From the NCBI GenBank assembly GCA_018697195.1, contig CM031858.1, positions 74,893,001 to 74,957,000 on the forward strand: a DNA stretch of 64,000 nucleotides. Reading direction: 5' to 3'. Origin of the DNA: Certhia americana. Taxonomy: Eukaryota > Chordata > Aves > Passeriformes > Certhiidae. How positions within the stretch are numbered: the stretch's first letter is position 1; each line of letters starts with the position of its first letter. Below are positions 25,493 through 39,217 of the stretch, one piece after another. Both the position numbers and the translations under genes were made by a program. The notes under the pieces were generated by a model. It was not told the origin of the DNA. It worked only from the letters and a program-made list of their open reading frames with translations, and made no database searches.

Positions 25493-26373
25493 CCTTACCT
25501 ATATAATTTAATGAAAACTACCTAATTTTGATACAAGAGTGAATAATATTATTTGAGTTCTCCATGTTTCTTTTGCACATTAATACTTGAGTCCAAGACA
25601 TTTATCAATTTGATGAGAAGTGGTAAATGAGACTGAGGGGACAATATGATTCTGCTAGTCACAGAGGCAGGTTTCTTGCCACTGCTTTTCTCAGTATCTG
25701 AGAAAACTATAAAAGGTAGATTTTAATTTTTATTCTAGTAATCCCAGTGGCAGTAGTCTGCCATTTTGAAAATAATTTCTAAAATAGATATTTCTCATCT
25801 GTGTAAGCACAAAGTGAAATAACATCTATCAGTTGACACAAATATTTAGAAGGAAGATAGTCTAAATTATGGGCATACTTCCAGCAGGTGTAAATCACCA
25901 ATAGGATACATTTTTCTACCTTTATGAAGAGCAGCTATAGCTCCCTTGGGTGGTTTTCATTTAGAGTTTGTATCTGATTATGCATTGTACTTAAAACAAC
26001 GTCATTCTTCAAAATAGTATAATAAACTGGGAAATAGTTTAATCTGAACTTCCAGTTTCTTTCAGTTAAATTTATCTTTTGGCTTTAAAATTTCATCTGC
26101 TTGTCACAAAAGATAGTCCAAAAGGGAAAGAACTGATAAAACTGAAATGATTTATATTCAAAGCCACAACTCAGGAAAAGTAGAGTCCACTTAATCACAG
26201 TACATTCATTCACTCAAGGAATTAAAAACCATAATGAAAAAGAGAGCTTTATGAATGTTTGACCTATACCTTATTTGAAATGATAAATGTGTAAATAGCC
26301 AGTAGTTGCAGAAGCAATTCAAAGGCTGATTCTCCTTAAGGGATTTTTTTTTTTCCTTCTCTTGATTTTTTTC

Positions 26374-26390
26374 TTTTTTTTTTTTTTTTT
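26374..26390 (+). repeat. T-rich tract ending in T17
   Basis: Within the pyrimidine-rich stretch 26344-26390, the last 17 bases are all T. Confidence 0.85.
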
Positions 26391-27753
26391 ACTATTATTA
26401 AATCAGATGCAGATGACCTTTTAAATATCCTGTATACACAGATAGCACGGAAGATCTGGGAGTAATACTGTGGAAAAATTGGTGACTTGCTACAAAATAC
26501 CCATGAGGGCGAGAGTTCTAAGAAGTCAAAAGTTGATGTTTACCCTTTTAAAATGTCTTCCTGATGGAAGCTTTTGCTTATATTTATAAGAGTGTTTTTG
26601 TCTTTGAAGATAATTAAAAATAAGCTGAAGCAAAAAGACTGTTATGGTAAGTTCTTCCAAATTCTCTAATACCTTTTGTTTTGAGCCAGTAAGTATCTGA
26701 AATCCCTGAAGACAGAGTAGGATTTGCTTGCAAGAGTAAACAAACATCATTGTCCAATGTCTCAGTGTTAGTTTCTCAAGCAATTATTTCTGTTTCCTGA
26801 GTTTTTTCAATAGCTATATACTTCAAAGTGTTAAAGGAGGACAGCACCACTAAAGGGAAAAATTATCATTTAATTTTATAATATTTTGGTCTGTAGCAAT
26901 TTTAAATATACAAACCTAGATGAGTTCCTAATCTCTTTGACCCTGAGAACAGAAGCTGTCTTGTTTTTATTTTAAAGATTGAATTCACAGACCATCCAAA
27001 TGCTTGAAAGGCAGGTACAAAGGTACCTTACACATATGAACGCACTTCACACCTTAGAAAATTATTAGTGAATAGTTAGAATGGTTGATATACTGAAAAG
27101 GCATGCATGAACAGATTTATACAAAGAGATAAATGGAAAATACTGCATTGAACAAAGAATGATAATGTTCTGGAGTATTCATGGTATTGTAGTTCTTAAA
27201 ACTAAGAAGTGTGAAGTGCTGCCTGCACTTGTAGACTCAGATGATTGGGAATGCAATATTTGAGTGGGAAAAGATTCCCACTCAAGATTGCAAGAATGTG
27301 TAACAGCTGAAGACAACCTTGGTGCTCAACAGCAATTCTGTTCATCTCTTCTGTTTCCCTTTCCAAGATTGTCGAAAAGCCTTCCTTCTTCATATTGGCT
27401 GTGCCTTTCTTCTGTTTCCTAGATCTGTGGTCTACAGTCCAGTTATGTTATCTGGATTTAGAATTGTTGTCTTACACACAATGGAGACTTATACCAAATT
27501 AACTTTTCTGGTGACATTTTTATTTAGGCAGTAGTGTAGATGGTCTCCCTGCCTCTGAAATTATATTCCTTCAATTCTGTATTTCCTTTCTACTTGCCTA
27601 AATATTTGCCCCTCAAAGCAGCTGTGGGGGATGACATAAGAAAATTAAGTTTACTCTTGGTTTAAAGTCAGGAGTAATCATACTCTCCCTCATTTCTCCT
27701 TCATTATCACTTTTGGTGATCTGAGGGGTTTTTAAAGTTCTGGTTGGGGCTTA

Positions 27754-27771
27754 TTTTTTTTTTTTTTTTTT
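27754..27771 (+). repeat. T18 homopolymer
   Basis: Run of 18 thymines in intron 2. Confidence 0.9.
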
Positions 27772-28530
27772 GAGAATATTTGTCCTTTCTTAATAATTCT
27801 CAAGCAAATGAAATTTATTAACACAAAAAGAAACAGAGGTTGGATATGATGATTTGGAATATTTCTGGGGAAAACTGGTGGCAAGAAGAAGCACAGAGAC
27901 AAACAAATAAAAACCCACAAAAAACCCCTCTTTTGCAGAAAACTTTGGAAAACTGCACGATATATTAGAGATGATCATACTTTGTCTCTTCCACGCTCAA
28001 GAACAGCTGAGAAAAGATGTAACTACTCTTTCTGACCATTTGGTCAAGAAACTAGTTTAGGTTACAAAAGTGTTTTTCTTGGTTTTATTTCTCAAATACT
28101 TTAATAGTTTTCTTAGTAGCTATATGTCATTTAGAAGTACATATATGACAATATAGGGATTAATAGAATAAAATTACACTTGATATGCAGAAACATGAAG
28201 TAGTAATACAGATTTCTTCTTTCTATATTAAGAACTCCATCTTCTAAAACCAACATTTGCATATTCATTTTGATGTATGACATTTTCTGTGAAGCATGCA
28301 TAAATCCAAATTTCTGAGTCTCCATTATGAAGTTTGTAAATTTCATTAAAAATTATATCTTTAGGAATTAGAAATATTTAAGGAACACTGTTTTAAAGTG
28401 AATATAACAATTAACAACTATTACTACCTAGGTAATCTTGGATAAAAATTATCTATCTTAATATTAAATTATTAAAATTACACCCATATTTTAAGTTTTG
28501 GCAGTGAGAAGATTGATTAATGCAAGGTTG

Positions 28531-28563
28531 ATTTACTTCACCTCTGTGAGAGGTGAAGTAAAT
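28531..28563 (+). repeat. Perfect 15-bp inverted repeat with 3-base loop
   Basis: ATTTACTTCACCTCT at 28531-28545 is followed by GTG and then its exact reverse complement at 28549-28563. The next flanking bases do not pair, so the stem has sharp ends. A transcript of intron 2 could fold it into a short hairpin. The stem is shorter than a microRNA precursor. No function is known. Confidence 0.9.
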
Positions 28564-30174
28564 GGGGAGAGAAAAAGAGAGCTCTATTTTTCTAAATTTT
28601 GTTTTAATGAGTAGGAATTTAAAGAAATGTCATGAAAATCCATTTTGAGAAAGGGAACAGGAAAAATAGATAGAGTAAGGCAGCGTTCCAAGCCATGTTA
28701 CTAAAATTTAGGAAAAGTTTTAGTGAAGTGAAAGTACTTGTAAAAAGTGAAATTAATGTGGTAAGTAGAATATATGAGCTTCAGGAGAGGCCACTTAGGT
28801 AGAGTTGTACAGCAAATAAATGCACCCATGAAGAGACAGGAAAAATTCAATTACTTTTGTTTATTTATATAATTTTTTTAATTTAAACTTTTTAAAGAAC
28901 ACTTAATTTCTCTTGTACTTTTAAAATACCTATCCCTTGTAAGAACTACTGTGCAGAAATACATCCACATTTTTGCACATTGTTGCTACTGAAGATGCCG
29001 TAGAGGACTTTAGAAATTCCTCTTGCAATCAGCAGGATGTCTTAGGTCATTGAAAAAGGTTAATGAGACTGCTATATAAATAATACAGATGGAATAAAAA
29101 AAACCTGCTTAATTATCTATTTAGTTAGGTCAGGTTTTGTGACAGACCATTCTCTATGTGTCAGGAGTGGCATGTTGTCTACTAAAAGCCAAGTAAAATG
29201 AATGGAATAGCTAGAGGACTGCTGATGGCTGTGACACTGGAAAGAGCTGCACAGGATTAATCAAGTCTTAAAATATAAGAATAATGGAAGAGATTTCAGT
29301 AATACTGATGTATTTCCTAGGAAAGAATAATGACATGCTATAGAAAACAAAGTCATTAAAGGAATAAAGAATACTATTTCAAGTGCCGTGTAAAAGTCTG
29401 TGTTTCATAAAAGAGAATTAGGAAGTTTTCTCGGGTTAGTTTAAAATTTTTTACTGTCAAAAGAAGAAAGTAGGAGCAAACAATACACAAGGCAAGAGCT
29501 AAAGTTTCATGGAAATGAACCAATTCTAGAGGAAAAAAATAGAATGTAAAGGATTTCTTTTGTTCTACAGACAAAACACAAAACCCCACACAAAGAAAAT
29601 GAAACATCAGCAGTATAACTAATATGGTATACTTTATTGGTAATTAGGAAAAAAGAGATTAAGTAAAGGGTGCTTTTGATGTCTTACAAATGTCAGCAAA
29701 TGTCACAGAACCTTTATGGAGATACTGGCTAGGCCTATCAGCTGAGTACCAGAGTTCACAGAAGTTAAAAGTATTTTGTCATCAATGATGTAATGCACAG
29801 AATACATTTTTTGAAACCAACAATTAACATCGCAAGGGAGAGTAATTACTGTGGAATACAGTTCCTAATTTGTATCACTCAGGATCAGGATGGGCTTTTT
29901 TGTCCCCAGTAAAAGTATTTGAGGATTAGAGTTCACTGGGACTGTTGATGCTGTCTTTTTGTATACACCATAACATGTAATTCTCTGTATGATTTCTGCC
30001 AAAATTTATATCCAAATCTGGTTATTTTGGTATTTTGCACTGTGATAGTGGAGTAAAATATGCTGCTTTGGTAGGAAAAGTTGAAATTGTAATTATAGCC
30101 ATGAATGCGGTATTAATAGAAACATTATTAAATTCAATTAAATTTAATTATGTTATTGTAATTCCCTACATAAT

Positions 30175-31005
30175 TGAGGTGCCTACAAGGTGTCTACAGG
30201 GAATCAATGTGGATAAATCCCCAAATAGTCTCCAGGAGCTTATCATTCCACTCTTAAATGCCTACACAGTAAAGCATGAGGTGTGGGTAATAAACACAAT
30301 GAGTTAAAGACCTGCATACAGCTGAAGTATTCTGATTTTGTTGGGATTTTGGATATTTGGTGGAATGTTGCAACGGAGGGATACAGACTCTTTCGGAAGG
30401 ATGGAAAGGGAAGACAAAGAGGAGTTGCTCTTTATGTGAGAGAGCAGCTAGAGGACATGGAGCTCTGCTTGGGGATGGGAGAGGAACCAATGGGGAGTTA
30501 TGGATCAGGATTAAAGGGAGAAGAGGCAAAGGTGGCATTATAATGGGTGTTTCCTATAGGCCACTTGACCAAGAAGAACAAGTGGATGAGGCTCTCTAGA
30601 AACAGATAGACATGGTCTCACATTCCCAACAGGCCAAGAGAGAAGCTCCTTCCTCTCTGCCCAACACTGGCAAAGTTCCATACCAGTTCCAGGCATCCCA
30701 GCACAAGAGATGGACAAATCAAAGAATAATTAAGGCACTGGAGCAGCTCACATATGAGAAAAGGTTGAGAGAGCTGCAGCTTTCTGCACCATAGGGCAGA
30801 AGGCTTGGGGAGATCTTATCAATGTACATGAATGCCTGAGGGGAGGGTGCAAAGAGGACAGAGACAGGCTTTTTGCTGAGATGCCCAGTTACAGGACCAG
30901 AGGCAATGGGCACAAACCAAAAAACAAGATGATGTTCCTCTGAACATCAGGAAACACTTTTGTCTTGTGAGGGTGACAGCAGTGGCACAATCATTCTGCA
31001 ATGTA
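30175..31005 (+). mobile_element. CR1 LINE copy with large internal deletion
   Basis: The first part (to about 30605) encodes, over two frames, the CR1 ORF2 endonuclease region: ATEGYRLFRKDGKG, GVALYVREQLE, MELCLGMGEEP, then GVSYRPLDQEEQVDEAL. After a poorly matching stretch (about 30610-30720), the sequence jumps to the extreme C-terminus, ALEQLTYEKRLRELQL, followed by the segment before the 3' UTR. Most of the reverse transcriptase is therefore missing. Frameshifts and stops break it, and the CR1 3' tail cannot be recognised beyond about 31005. It is a dead copy, sense to CDH10. Confidence 0.85.
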
Positions 31006-34000
31006 ATTATATGTAATGCTTTAACTTACAACTTCTTTATTTAGTAACTATATAGAGATAGGATTTTACTTGAGAATAGTATTCCCTAGAGTAACAGATT
31101 TCATAATCTACTAAAAGAAGAGACAAACTTGATGGAAAAATAAAAATATTAATTGCATTTAAGAGTTTATACATATTCTGCCTCTCTTTTATCACTAATC
31201 CTCATTTAATGCCTTACCTATCTGTTTAGGGTTATAAGATTTCTCTCCTGGATATATAGTCCCACTGATTTCAGTGTGATATAAATAAGGTCAGGATTAA
31301 TACAGGACATCTTTATCCCTCATTGTTTTAATTGCTATGATTAGAAATAGTATCAATTCAGACTCATTAGAAGTCTCCTGAAACGTATAAAAAAATATGT
31401 CATCTCTCTCTTTGCCTCTCTTCCCTTCCTTGATTGATTTTAACAATATTAAAATTGGGACTGAATTTAACATTAATACTCTATTATCGTGAATATCACT
31501 ATTTTGGAGATTATTAAATTTGCTTTCATTCTTTAATTCTGATATACAACCTCCACTTAATTTAACATCTTCCACTTCCTGAATTGACAGACATTGTCAT
31601 TCATTTCTGTCTGATAAATACAGAGAATACATGAGAAGATACACATATCACAAAGGTAGAAAACATTCAAAGCTCTTACCAATTCACATGTTATTTCAGA
31701 TGGAAACAAAGGCGATCTTGTGTAGCATGTTTTTAAATGGCTTCCAGCAGTAAGCAAAATAAATATTTATTTTTTAATATTTATTATATATTTATAGACA
31801 TTAGGATATATAAAACTATCTGTTTCAATGGTTATTTTGTTAATAACTAGGCTGCTTTAGGAAAATATATATGAGCATATATATAATAAAATAATTCTTG
31901 TTTACAAAAACCTCCAAACCTACAACTGGCTCTTACAACCACTTTTTTTGTGATTAATGCAGAGAGCATGGGAATAAGTGGTGAATTTTCCTTTAAAAAC
32001 CCTCTCAAACTAAACAGACCCCCTCCAAATTTTCAAATACATGAAGCTATTGTGAATTCAGTAAAGGAAAAGTATCTTCTGTTTTAGCATATTTAACTTC
32101 CTAGGTTGTACCTTGGTGGAAGAGGGAGATTGTTCCAGAAACTACTTAATCCTTTATACAACAATTAGTGCAGATTTTTATTTTAGTCAAAAAACAGCCA
32201 AAAAACATAGCACATAAAACCCACGGATGTAAAAAAAAAACCCCTCCAACCAAGTCTGAGGAAAATCTTATCAGATATATTTTCATTCTGAGACCACAAA
32301 ATAATAATGTACAGAGACTACTGGTAGAAGTAGGAATGTAGGCTTGTGCCATATGGATCTCAGTAGGAGGAGAGCCAAACAGTATTTCTTTGTTCAGTCC
32401 AGCGTTTTAATGAATGGGGACCTGAATAACTGCCATGGGTCAGGACTTTTTTTTTCTCTCTTTAACCGAAGAATTCCCTTCTGCTTACTCATACCCAGAC
32501 ATGTATTGCAGGTGCCAGGAAGTAAGGGCACTTCAGGTCTACTGGCACTTCTCTGCTTTCTTCAGTCTTCACCTGATGTACAGACTACATTTATTACATG
32601 AAAATTGGAAGACAATATGCATAATGGCTTATGCAAGAACTTTTTGGTGTATGAAATTCAATTAGTCTCTCATCTTAACTCAATACTTGAGTGTCTTCTG
32701 GAGTGGAAGCGACAACAACCTAATGAAGCTGAAATTTTCTTGTTCTAACTCTCTGAACATCAGTTAAAGACCTTGGCTTCAGGAGGGAGATTGGGTATTG
32801 GTGCATTGGCTTAGTGCATCTATGAAAAACCTTTTGCTGCTGCTCACAGGATGTGTTTAAAAAAAAAAAAAATCCTGCATTTCTCACATGAAATCCTAGA
32901 ATATTTTGTCAGTGACAAGACCATTTTTTTCTCTGGACTGTGACTTTTCCCTTTAGAATAGTCTACAGATAGAGGAAAAAGATACAAATCTAGTGAAGAA
33001 AAAATATTTCTTCTGGTTAGTTTCTGGAAATAGAGAATCTTCAAGATTATATCAGTAGTGAAAATTGTAGAGAGCTGTAAAAATTATAATTTTATTTATG
33101 GGATAGATATTATTTCACTCAGGGATGTGGAAAGAAATGCAAAAAAAGTCTATGCATTTTAATTTATCTCTTATCATTTTAAAACATTGGTAAGAACAAC
33201 AAAAATTTTGAACATCAAGGAACTATCATGATCTTTATCAATAAAAATGGTAGAAATTTTTTTTAATCTTTCCTTTTGATAATGAATCAAGTTACGCAAA
33301 TACAGTCTGAAAACAGTTGGTGCTGCAGACTGGAGTTTTTCGTTTCCTTTTCTTGCAAAAGAATTTCAGAGTACTCCTCATCTTACATTACTCATTGTGC
33401 TTCCACTTTAGTTTGCTCATCCCTTATCTTTCCCAGTCTCACAAAGCATTCTTTTTGAAATCTGTCTTTTTCCTTTCTGCTCATCTCCTCAAATAATACA
33501 CAATAGCACAGTCCTGGCAAACTGACAATATAACTGAGGGAGAAGATTTAATGTGTGACATGTCTGAATAAAACTTAGTGCAAACTATGGAATCACTGAA
33601 AAGAGTTGCTTAAAATGTTATCTTTTGGATAAATTTAAAGAAGAACCTCTTTGATGAGTAAAATATGGCTTAATGCCATGACTATTAAATCTGTCAACTG
33701 TGAGAATATTGCATAGGACACAAACTGGTCTGAAAATCTTTTATATTAAGTGCAGCTAATGTTAAACAACTGCATCATTTAATAGTTCAGTTCATGATGC
33801 TTAAAATAAATATGTCCATTGTGGGAATTCTATATCAATTATTTTTTTGCTGACTTCATGTCAATTCTGCCCACCATTGTGATTATGTTTAGAGACACAA
33901 TAATTATTCAACTAAGTATCCAGTCAAGTTGCTAATATTAAATGTGCACTGGAACACTGAATTAAATGGCAAATAATTCTATGATGTATTTTGGCTTCAC

Positions 34001-36218
34001 AATGTTAATATAATTACATAGAAAAAAACTAATAGGTTACAATTTGCCCTGAAATTTGTCCTCAGAATTGGGGACGCTTAGGACTTATTTGTATAAAAAC
34101 TAAAAGATAGAGTAATTTAAGAGAGCACTGAGTCTCATTGTTACTATGATACTAGGATTAAATTGATATATTGACACATTGCCGAAGAAAGTAGAAAAAA
34201 AATTGCTGCATTATACAATTAAAAATTACTGCTATAAAGTGAGAGAGTAAGAGTCCACTTAGTAAGTTAATATTAAAATAGTCTGTCATTTTTCAAAGAC
34301 TGCAAAAACTTTAAACTGTATTGGAAAGTTTCCTCTACATTATAGCGTATTAAATTAAGATTAAAAATAACTTGAACTCTATTAATGTCTACAGTAAGTT
34401 TTCTAACTAAAGGGAAGTTTCTTAATACAGTCATATCTGGTGTCTAGTTATTTAAATACCAACCATTTAAAAATCATAGAGGGACTTCTAAATATGAAAT
34501 TCAAATAGAAATAGGTGTGACAAATCTTAAGGTCTTTATCAGGCATTGTCATAATTAATTTCAAATTCCAGAAGTAGATTGTATGATGAAATAGATCTGA
34601 CTAGCCCAGTCTTCTCTCTGTTTTTCACAGTAGCATCTTGTCACTTTTTGGTGACAATAGGATTAACACTTTGTATGCTATTAAAAAAAAGAAAGTCCAT
34701 CTATTTTATACTCATTTTGGGAGATTTCAGAATTGAGTGGATTTCATGGGGGAAGGTGGGGAGAAATCCAAAAATCCTGAGTGGACAAGTTTAATTTGAA
34801 TCATTGGATGTTAATTAACATGGATCACCTCTGTTGTAATTTTTGAAGCAGAATTATTAGTTGTTCAGCTAAAGTCTTCTGAAAGTATTTTTACAAAGGT
34901 CTTTTACATATCTAAAAAGTTATAGAGTTTAATTTGATTGGGGCATCATTTCATGAATTCATTATATTTATGGCTGTATTTGCCATAAAGAAGGATGTAA
35001 TATGTTAATTAACTCTGTGGTTTTTTTCTGACAATTGAAGAAAAAGTAAATCTGCGTCCTCAAACCTGTTTTTGTCTCTGTCTTGGATTGGTAATTCAGT
35101 TTCATTTTTAAGTATTCATATATTAAGTATATAACAGTCATTTTGTGGCCCTCTGTAAATATTATCTTCTGTTTAACAAGGTCTTCCTTTTTTATTTATA
35201 TGAAATCCTTCTGGATTAAAAAGTTTGTTCAATCAATTTAGATAGAAAATATGCAAAAATGTCTTCCTGGTAAATTCAATTACTGTGTGATGAAACAGGG
35301 CTATATAAAATAATACCAACTGACATTCTGATTTCCCATAAAGTGAGAAAAAATGTTCATAAAATACGTATACCAATACAACTGAAAAGGGAAGTATTTC
35401 TGTGGAAGAACAGCAAGAAATTCACTGAAAAAAGAGTTTGCAAAATATCTGTGACAGATATGAAAACAAAACCACATCTTCACAGCTGATCATTTTGTGC
35501 AATGAAATTGCTAAATGAAACAGATGTCTTTCGATTTCTCAGCTTGGCTGACATGAATCACAGATGCCTATTAGCTAAAATAACTATAGGAAACACTTTA
35601 TACTAAAAGTAGAAGAGAAATATTTCACAGAACATTTTTTTAGTACTTGAGTAAAATGAATAAAATCTCTGCAGCGCTGATTGACAAACTACTCATGCAT
35701 TTCAGAGTTGGGTAAAGATTCACCACATCGGGCTATGAAGTACCTTGGGCAGTCTTTAGTCACCTTGATTCCTCTAGTAACATCTGGATTGAATTAAGAC
35801 CTAAAAAAACTAAATGGGAGGTATTCTCTTTCATTGTTTATATATACTACACATTTTCACCCCATGAATTATGTCTGGAAGACTTGGTCCTTTTATCTAT
35901 AGCTTTGTGTTTCCTGATCACCCAAAAAGACCTGAAAAGTTATTCTGTGTTTGAAGTTTTTCTACGATAACTCTGAACTCTTATGTATATACATATAATT
36001 TAAATTGGATTTCCAAACTAAAACTTTTTTTTAGAGAACATACTGTTATAGCTTTAAGTGGTCTTTTAATTATATAGGTTGGTATTCCTTTTCAGCATGT
36101 TACTGTGAAGTAAACATGTTGCCTAGAAGTCTTTATGTGGATATCTCAAAGTCTTATTCAGCTCTCTTTCCAGACTTTTGGTTCATATATGTGTGGGGGG
36201 AAAGAAACAAAAAAAAAC

Positions 36219-36254
36219 AACCAACCAACCAACCAACCAACCAACCAACCAACC
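36219..36254 (+). repeat. (AACC)9 microsatellite
   Basis: Nine uninterrupted copies of AACC lie within a longer A/C-rich tract (about 36207-36290). It is likely polymorphic in length. Confidence 0.93.
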
Positions 36255-38173
36255 AATCCCAAACCACACAAACAAAAAAATCCACACAACTAGAAAGTTT
36301 GAATTTGGAAGAGATAATAGGTTAATAATCGTGTGGGCATAAAAACCATTTTTAATTCACTTTACTAAGATATATGCATAGGAGTGGCAATGGAAAATCA
36401 TCAATAATAATAGTACCTTACATATTAGACAAATAACTATGTTAACAGATCTTTGCATGCTAAATTAGATCTAAATATAGTTTTTCTATTTTTTAATGCA
36501 GGGATTTTCTTAGTTTTCTGATTTAGTTCTCTTCACCACACTGTTCATGCTTCGAGTGCCGGGCAATATTTTAAGCCACCAGAATATGATTATCGCAATT
36601 GCTAAATTATTTCACAAGTTCTTGGCATGGTTTTGTTCTCCAAAGCAATTTCCATGCATCATTTGTATGTTAAATTTGGCCAGACACTCTTGCTGGGAAC
36701 TGTTTTCATGGAGTTATGCTGTTCTGGAGATAATATATTAGAATGGATTTTGCCAGGCTGCTTACTGGTTTCCGAGTCAAAGAACAGACACTGCAGCACA
36801 GATACACTATTCTCAACTTTTGCAAGAATTAATATTACCAGATCTGCTTTGGAAAGCATCTGGGAAAAGTGCAGTGTGCCCATTTTATGATCCCTCTCAA
36901 ACAGGATCTTATTTTATATTTCTGTCACAGGTCTAAAGGAGAGCTGCCTTCTACCATGCTCTTCATCATTCCACTGTGAAAATATTTCATAGAGTGATCA
37001 TGGACCAGTAGTGACTTCCTAAGTCCAAAATGGTTTTGAAGTGAAATTATATGCTAGGAAGACATGGAGAAGAAAACACTCAAGGACTATTTACACTACA
37101 TTTTAAAATGAAACACAGCTTGGAGGATACTGTCGAGTTCCTTAAAAGGAAGGGTGAAAGGGTTAATTGGGGGCAGGAAAGGTCACAATTTTTGTGGGCC
37201 ATCAAAGGAGGAGAATGAGTAATAAAAGTTCACTTTAAAAATTCATTCTTCAAAAGAGGTGTGAGAATGGTTTGAAACCTTCAGTTAAATGTCATCAAGA
37301 GAAACAGAAAGAAAAGAAAGAAAAATATTTATTTGCATAAGAATTTTTGTAACATCTACCTTCCTACTCCTTATATTTGGTTTATATTTTATTTATTGTA
37401 GAATGAAAAAAAAAACAGTAAGAAAATATTCCCTTTGTAAAGTAAACATGCATGTGTGTAGTTTAAGCAAAGTTTAATAGGTCTAAATACTTTTATGTAG
37501 AAAACCAAAGTTCAGAACATGAGAGTATTCAATTTTTACCATGAAGGCTTAGATCCAAGATGCCTGGAGAGTTCTGTTTGTTCCACATATATCAAATCTG
37601 TGGGAAATATTCAGTGTTTGAAAAATTTTCACAACACAGAAGTATACTGTTTGATTTTGTCATATCTCACCAGTCCACTCTGTGTGTTTGGTTTCAGCGC
37701 AAAAGACAAGGAAAGACACATTCAAACCCATAATAATTCTTTTTTTTTTTTTTACTTTTAATACTTAAAACATGCTATGGAAGACAACAATACGAGGGCA
37801 TCATAGATGAAAAAGAAATAGTTTCATGGTTGCATAGCCGGGGGATATTTATACTGTGCTACTTGTATAACATTTTTCACTATCTGAAATGTAAGCTTAA
37901 ATTAACAAAAACTCTTCACATGACTGAATATAATCTTACTGCAGATATAATAAATGCTGTTATTACGTGTGCAGATAAGTATTTTTAGAAACCCATTTCT
38001 TTAAATTCCTACTCATTGGGTGTGATTAAAAAAATATATATATTTGCACTTAATTTTTGTAGTAAGAGTTTATACTTTATTTGATCCTTCTGATGAACTC
38101 AAAAGTAAGTTTACAAAAAAAGAGTATATTTCATGGTGAAAATAAATCTAAGTGCCAGATGCTTTTAGTTAAT

Positions 38174-38216
38174 TATGGAATCAATGAGATTGGAAGGACC
38201 TTTCCAACAAGGTGTT
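38174..38216 (-). mobile_element. Possible remnant of a CR1 3' end
   Basis: TTATGGAATCAATGAGATTG followed by GAAGGACCTTTCC resembles the antisense start of CR1 3' ends. Similarity fades after about 40 bases. It is too short to be certain. Confidence 0.35.
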
Positions 38217-38922
38217 GAAAGAAATTATGCTAAATGCATAAAAGTTCAAATGAGCCATCATCCAGGCTACTGTACCAAACAACAAAACATAATTAAATAA
38301 TTTTTCTTATAAAGGCAGTCAGGGCTGCAAGTTATATATGTGCCGTTAAGCTTTATACAACTTAAATAATGGGTGATTAATCAATACTGAATGCTTTATA
38401 AATTTGGGTGTTCTTCCTATAGTCTATTTATATTAGTTGTGGAATGCAAGTGATAATGACTTGAAATTAAATGTTCCCCAATTTGGGAGAAAAAATTTTT
38501 AAAAATTATGATTTCATGAAACCAGTGGTTCTGTTTTCCTTAATTTTCTTGTATTTAGCCATGTTCTTTATCTGCTTAGTGAATGTACAACTAGCACAGC
38601 AGTTGTGAATTTTTAATAGGATCTCTTCAAGGAAAGAAAAGGTCAGTATTAACATAAAAATCTTTAAGAATATAGTGCAGAGGTTTCTTAGCAGAGAACA
38701 GGTGTTGCTGCAAAAGCAAAATCTTCCAGATTAGTCAAGTTGAAAGATTTGTAGAGCTAAGTTAGGAAACTGTCTGTCACTCAGTGGTGAATAAAAATCA
38801 CTTTCTTAATGGTATCAACCATATTTGTTGCATACATAATAACTTAAAATTTAATAATGATGTTTAAAAACTTCCATTCTTTTCATTGCTTCTAAACAAA
38901 ATACTGTCTTCTTCCATTTCAG

Positions 38923-39217
38923 CTTCATTCTGACCAGGATAAGGGAGATGGATCCCTCAAATACATATTGTCGGGAGATGGGGCAGGTACTCTTTTTATA
39001 ATTGATGAGAAAACAGGAGATATTCACGCAACTCGGAGAATTGACAGGGAAGAGAAAGCCTTTTACACCCTGCGTGCCCAAGCTATCAATAGAAGAACTC
39101 TGAGACCAGTGGAACCTGAATCTGAGTTTGTCATCAAGATCCATGACATCAATGACAATGAACCAACATTTCCAGAAGAAATTTACACTGCTAGTGTTCC
39201 TGAAATGTCAGTAGTAG
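38923..39217 (+). CDS. CDH10: CDH10 coding exon: most of EC1 and EC1-EC2 linker
   Basis: The 295-base exon encodes residues 78-175 plus the first base of codon 176. The acceptor is TTCCATTTCAG at 38912-38922 and the strong donor is TAG|GTGAGT at 39217/39218. It starts [10 protein letters not shown] and holds the EC1 calcium motif DRE (118-120). It also holds the type II recognition tripeptide QAI (130-132) and the inter-domain linker DINDNEP (152-158). It joins the previous exon in phase 0 and ends in phase 1, as in other classical cadherins. Conservation of this exon appears close to complete relative to remembered mammalian CDH10. Confidence 0.95.

Larger units (their letters stand above)
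18225..38922 (+). other. CDH10: CDH10 intron 2 (20.7 kb)
   Basis: Intron between the exon with the signal peptide and the main EC1 exon, GT at 18225 and AG at 38921-38922. A long intron at this position is typical of classical cadherins. Recognisable contents are three CR1 pieces (19081-19800, 25350-25492, about 30175-31005) and a possible fourth near 38174. It also holds a CpG-rich patch, a perfect inverted repeat and simple repeats. The remaining sequence is AT-rich, without coding signals, and no alternative exon was supported. Confidence 0.9.
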
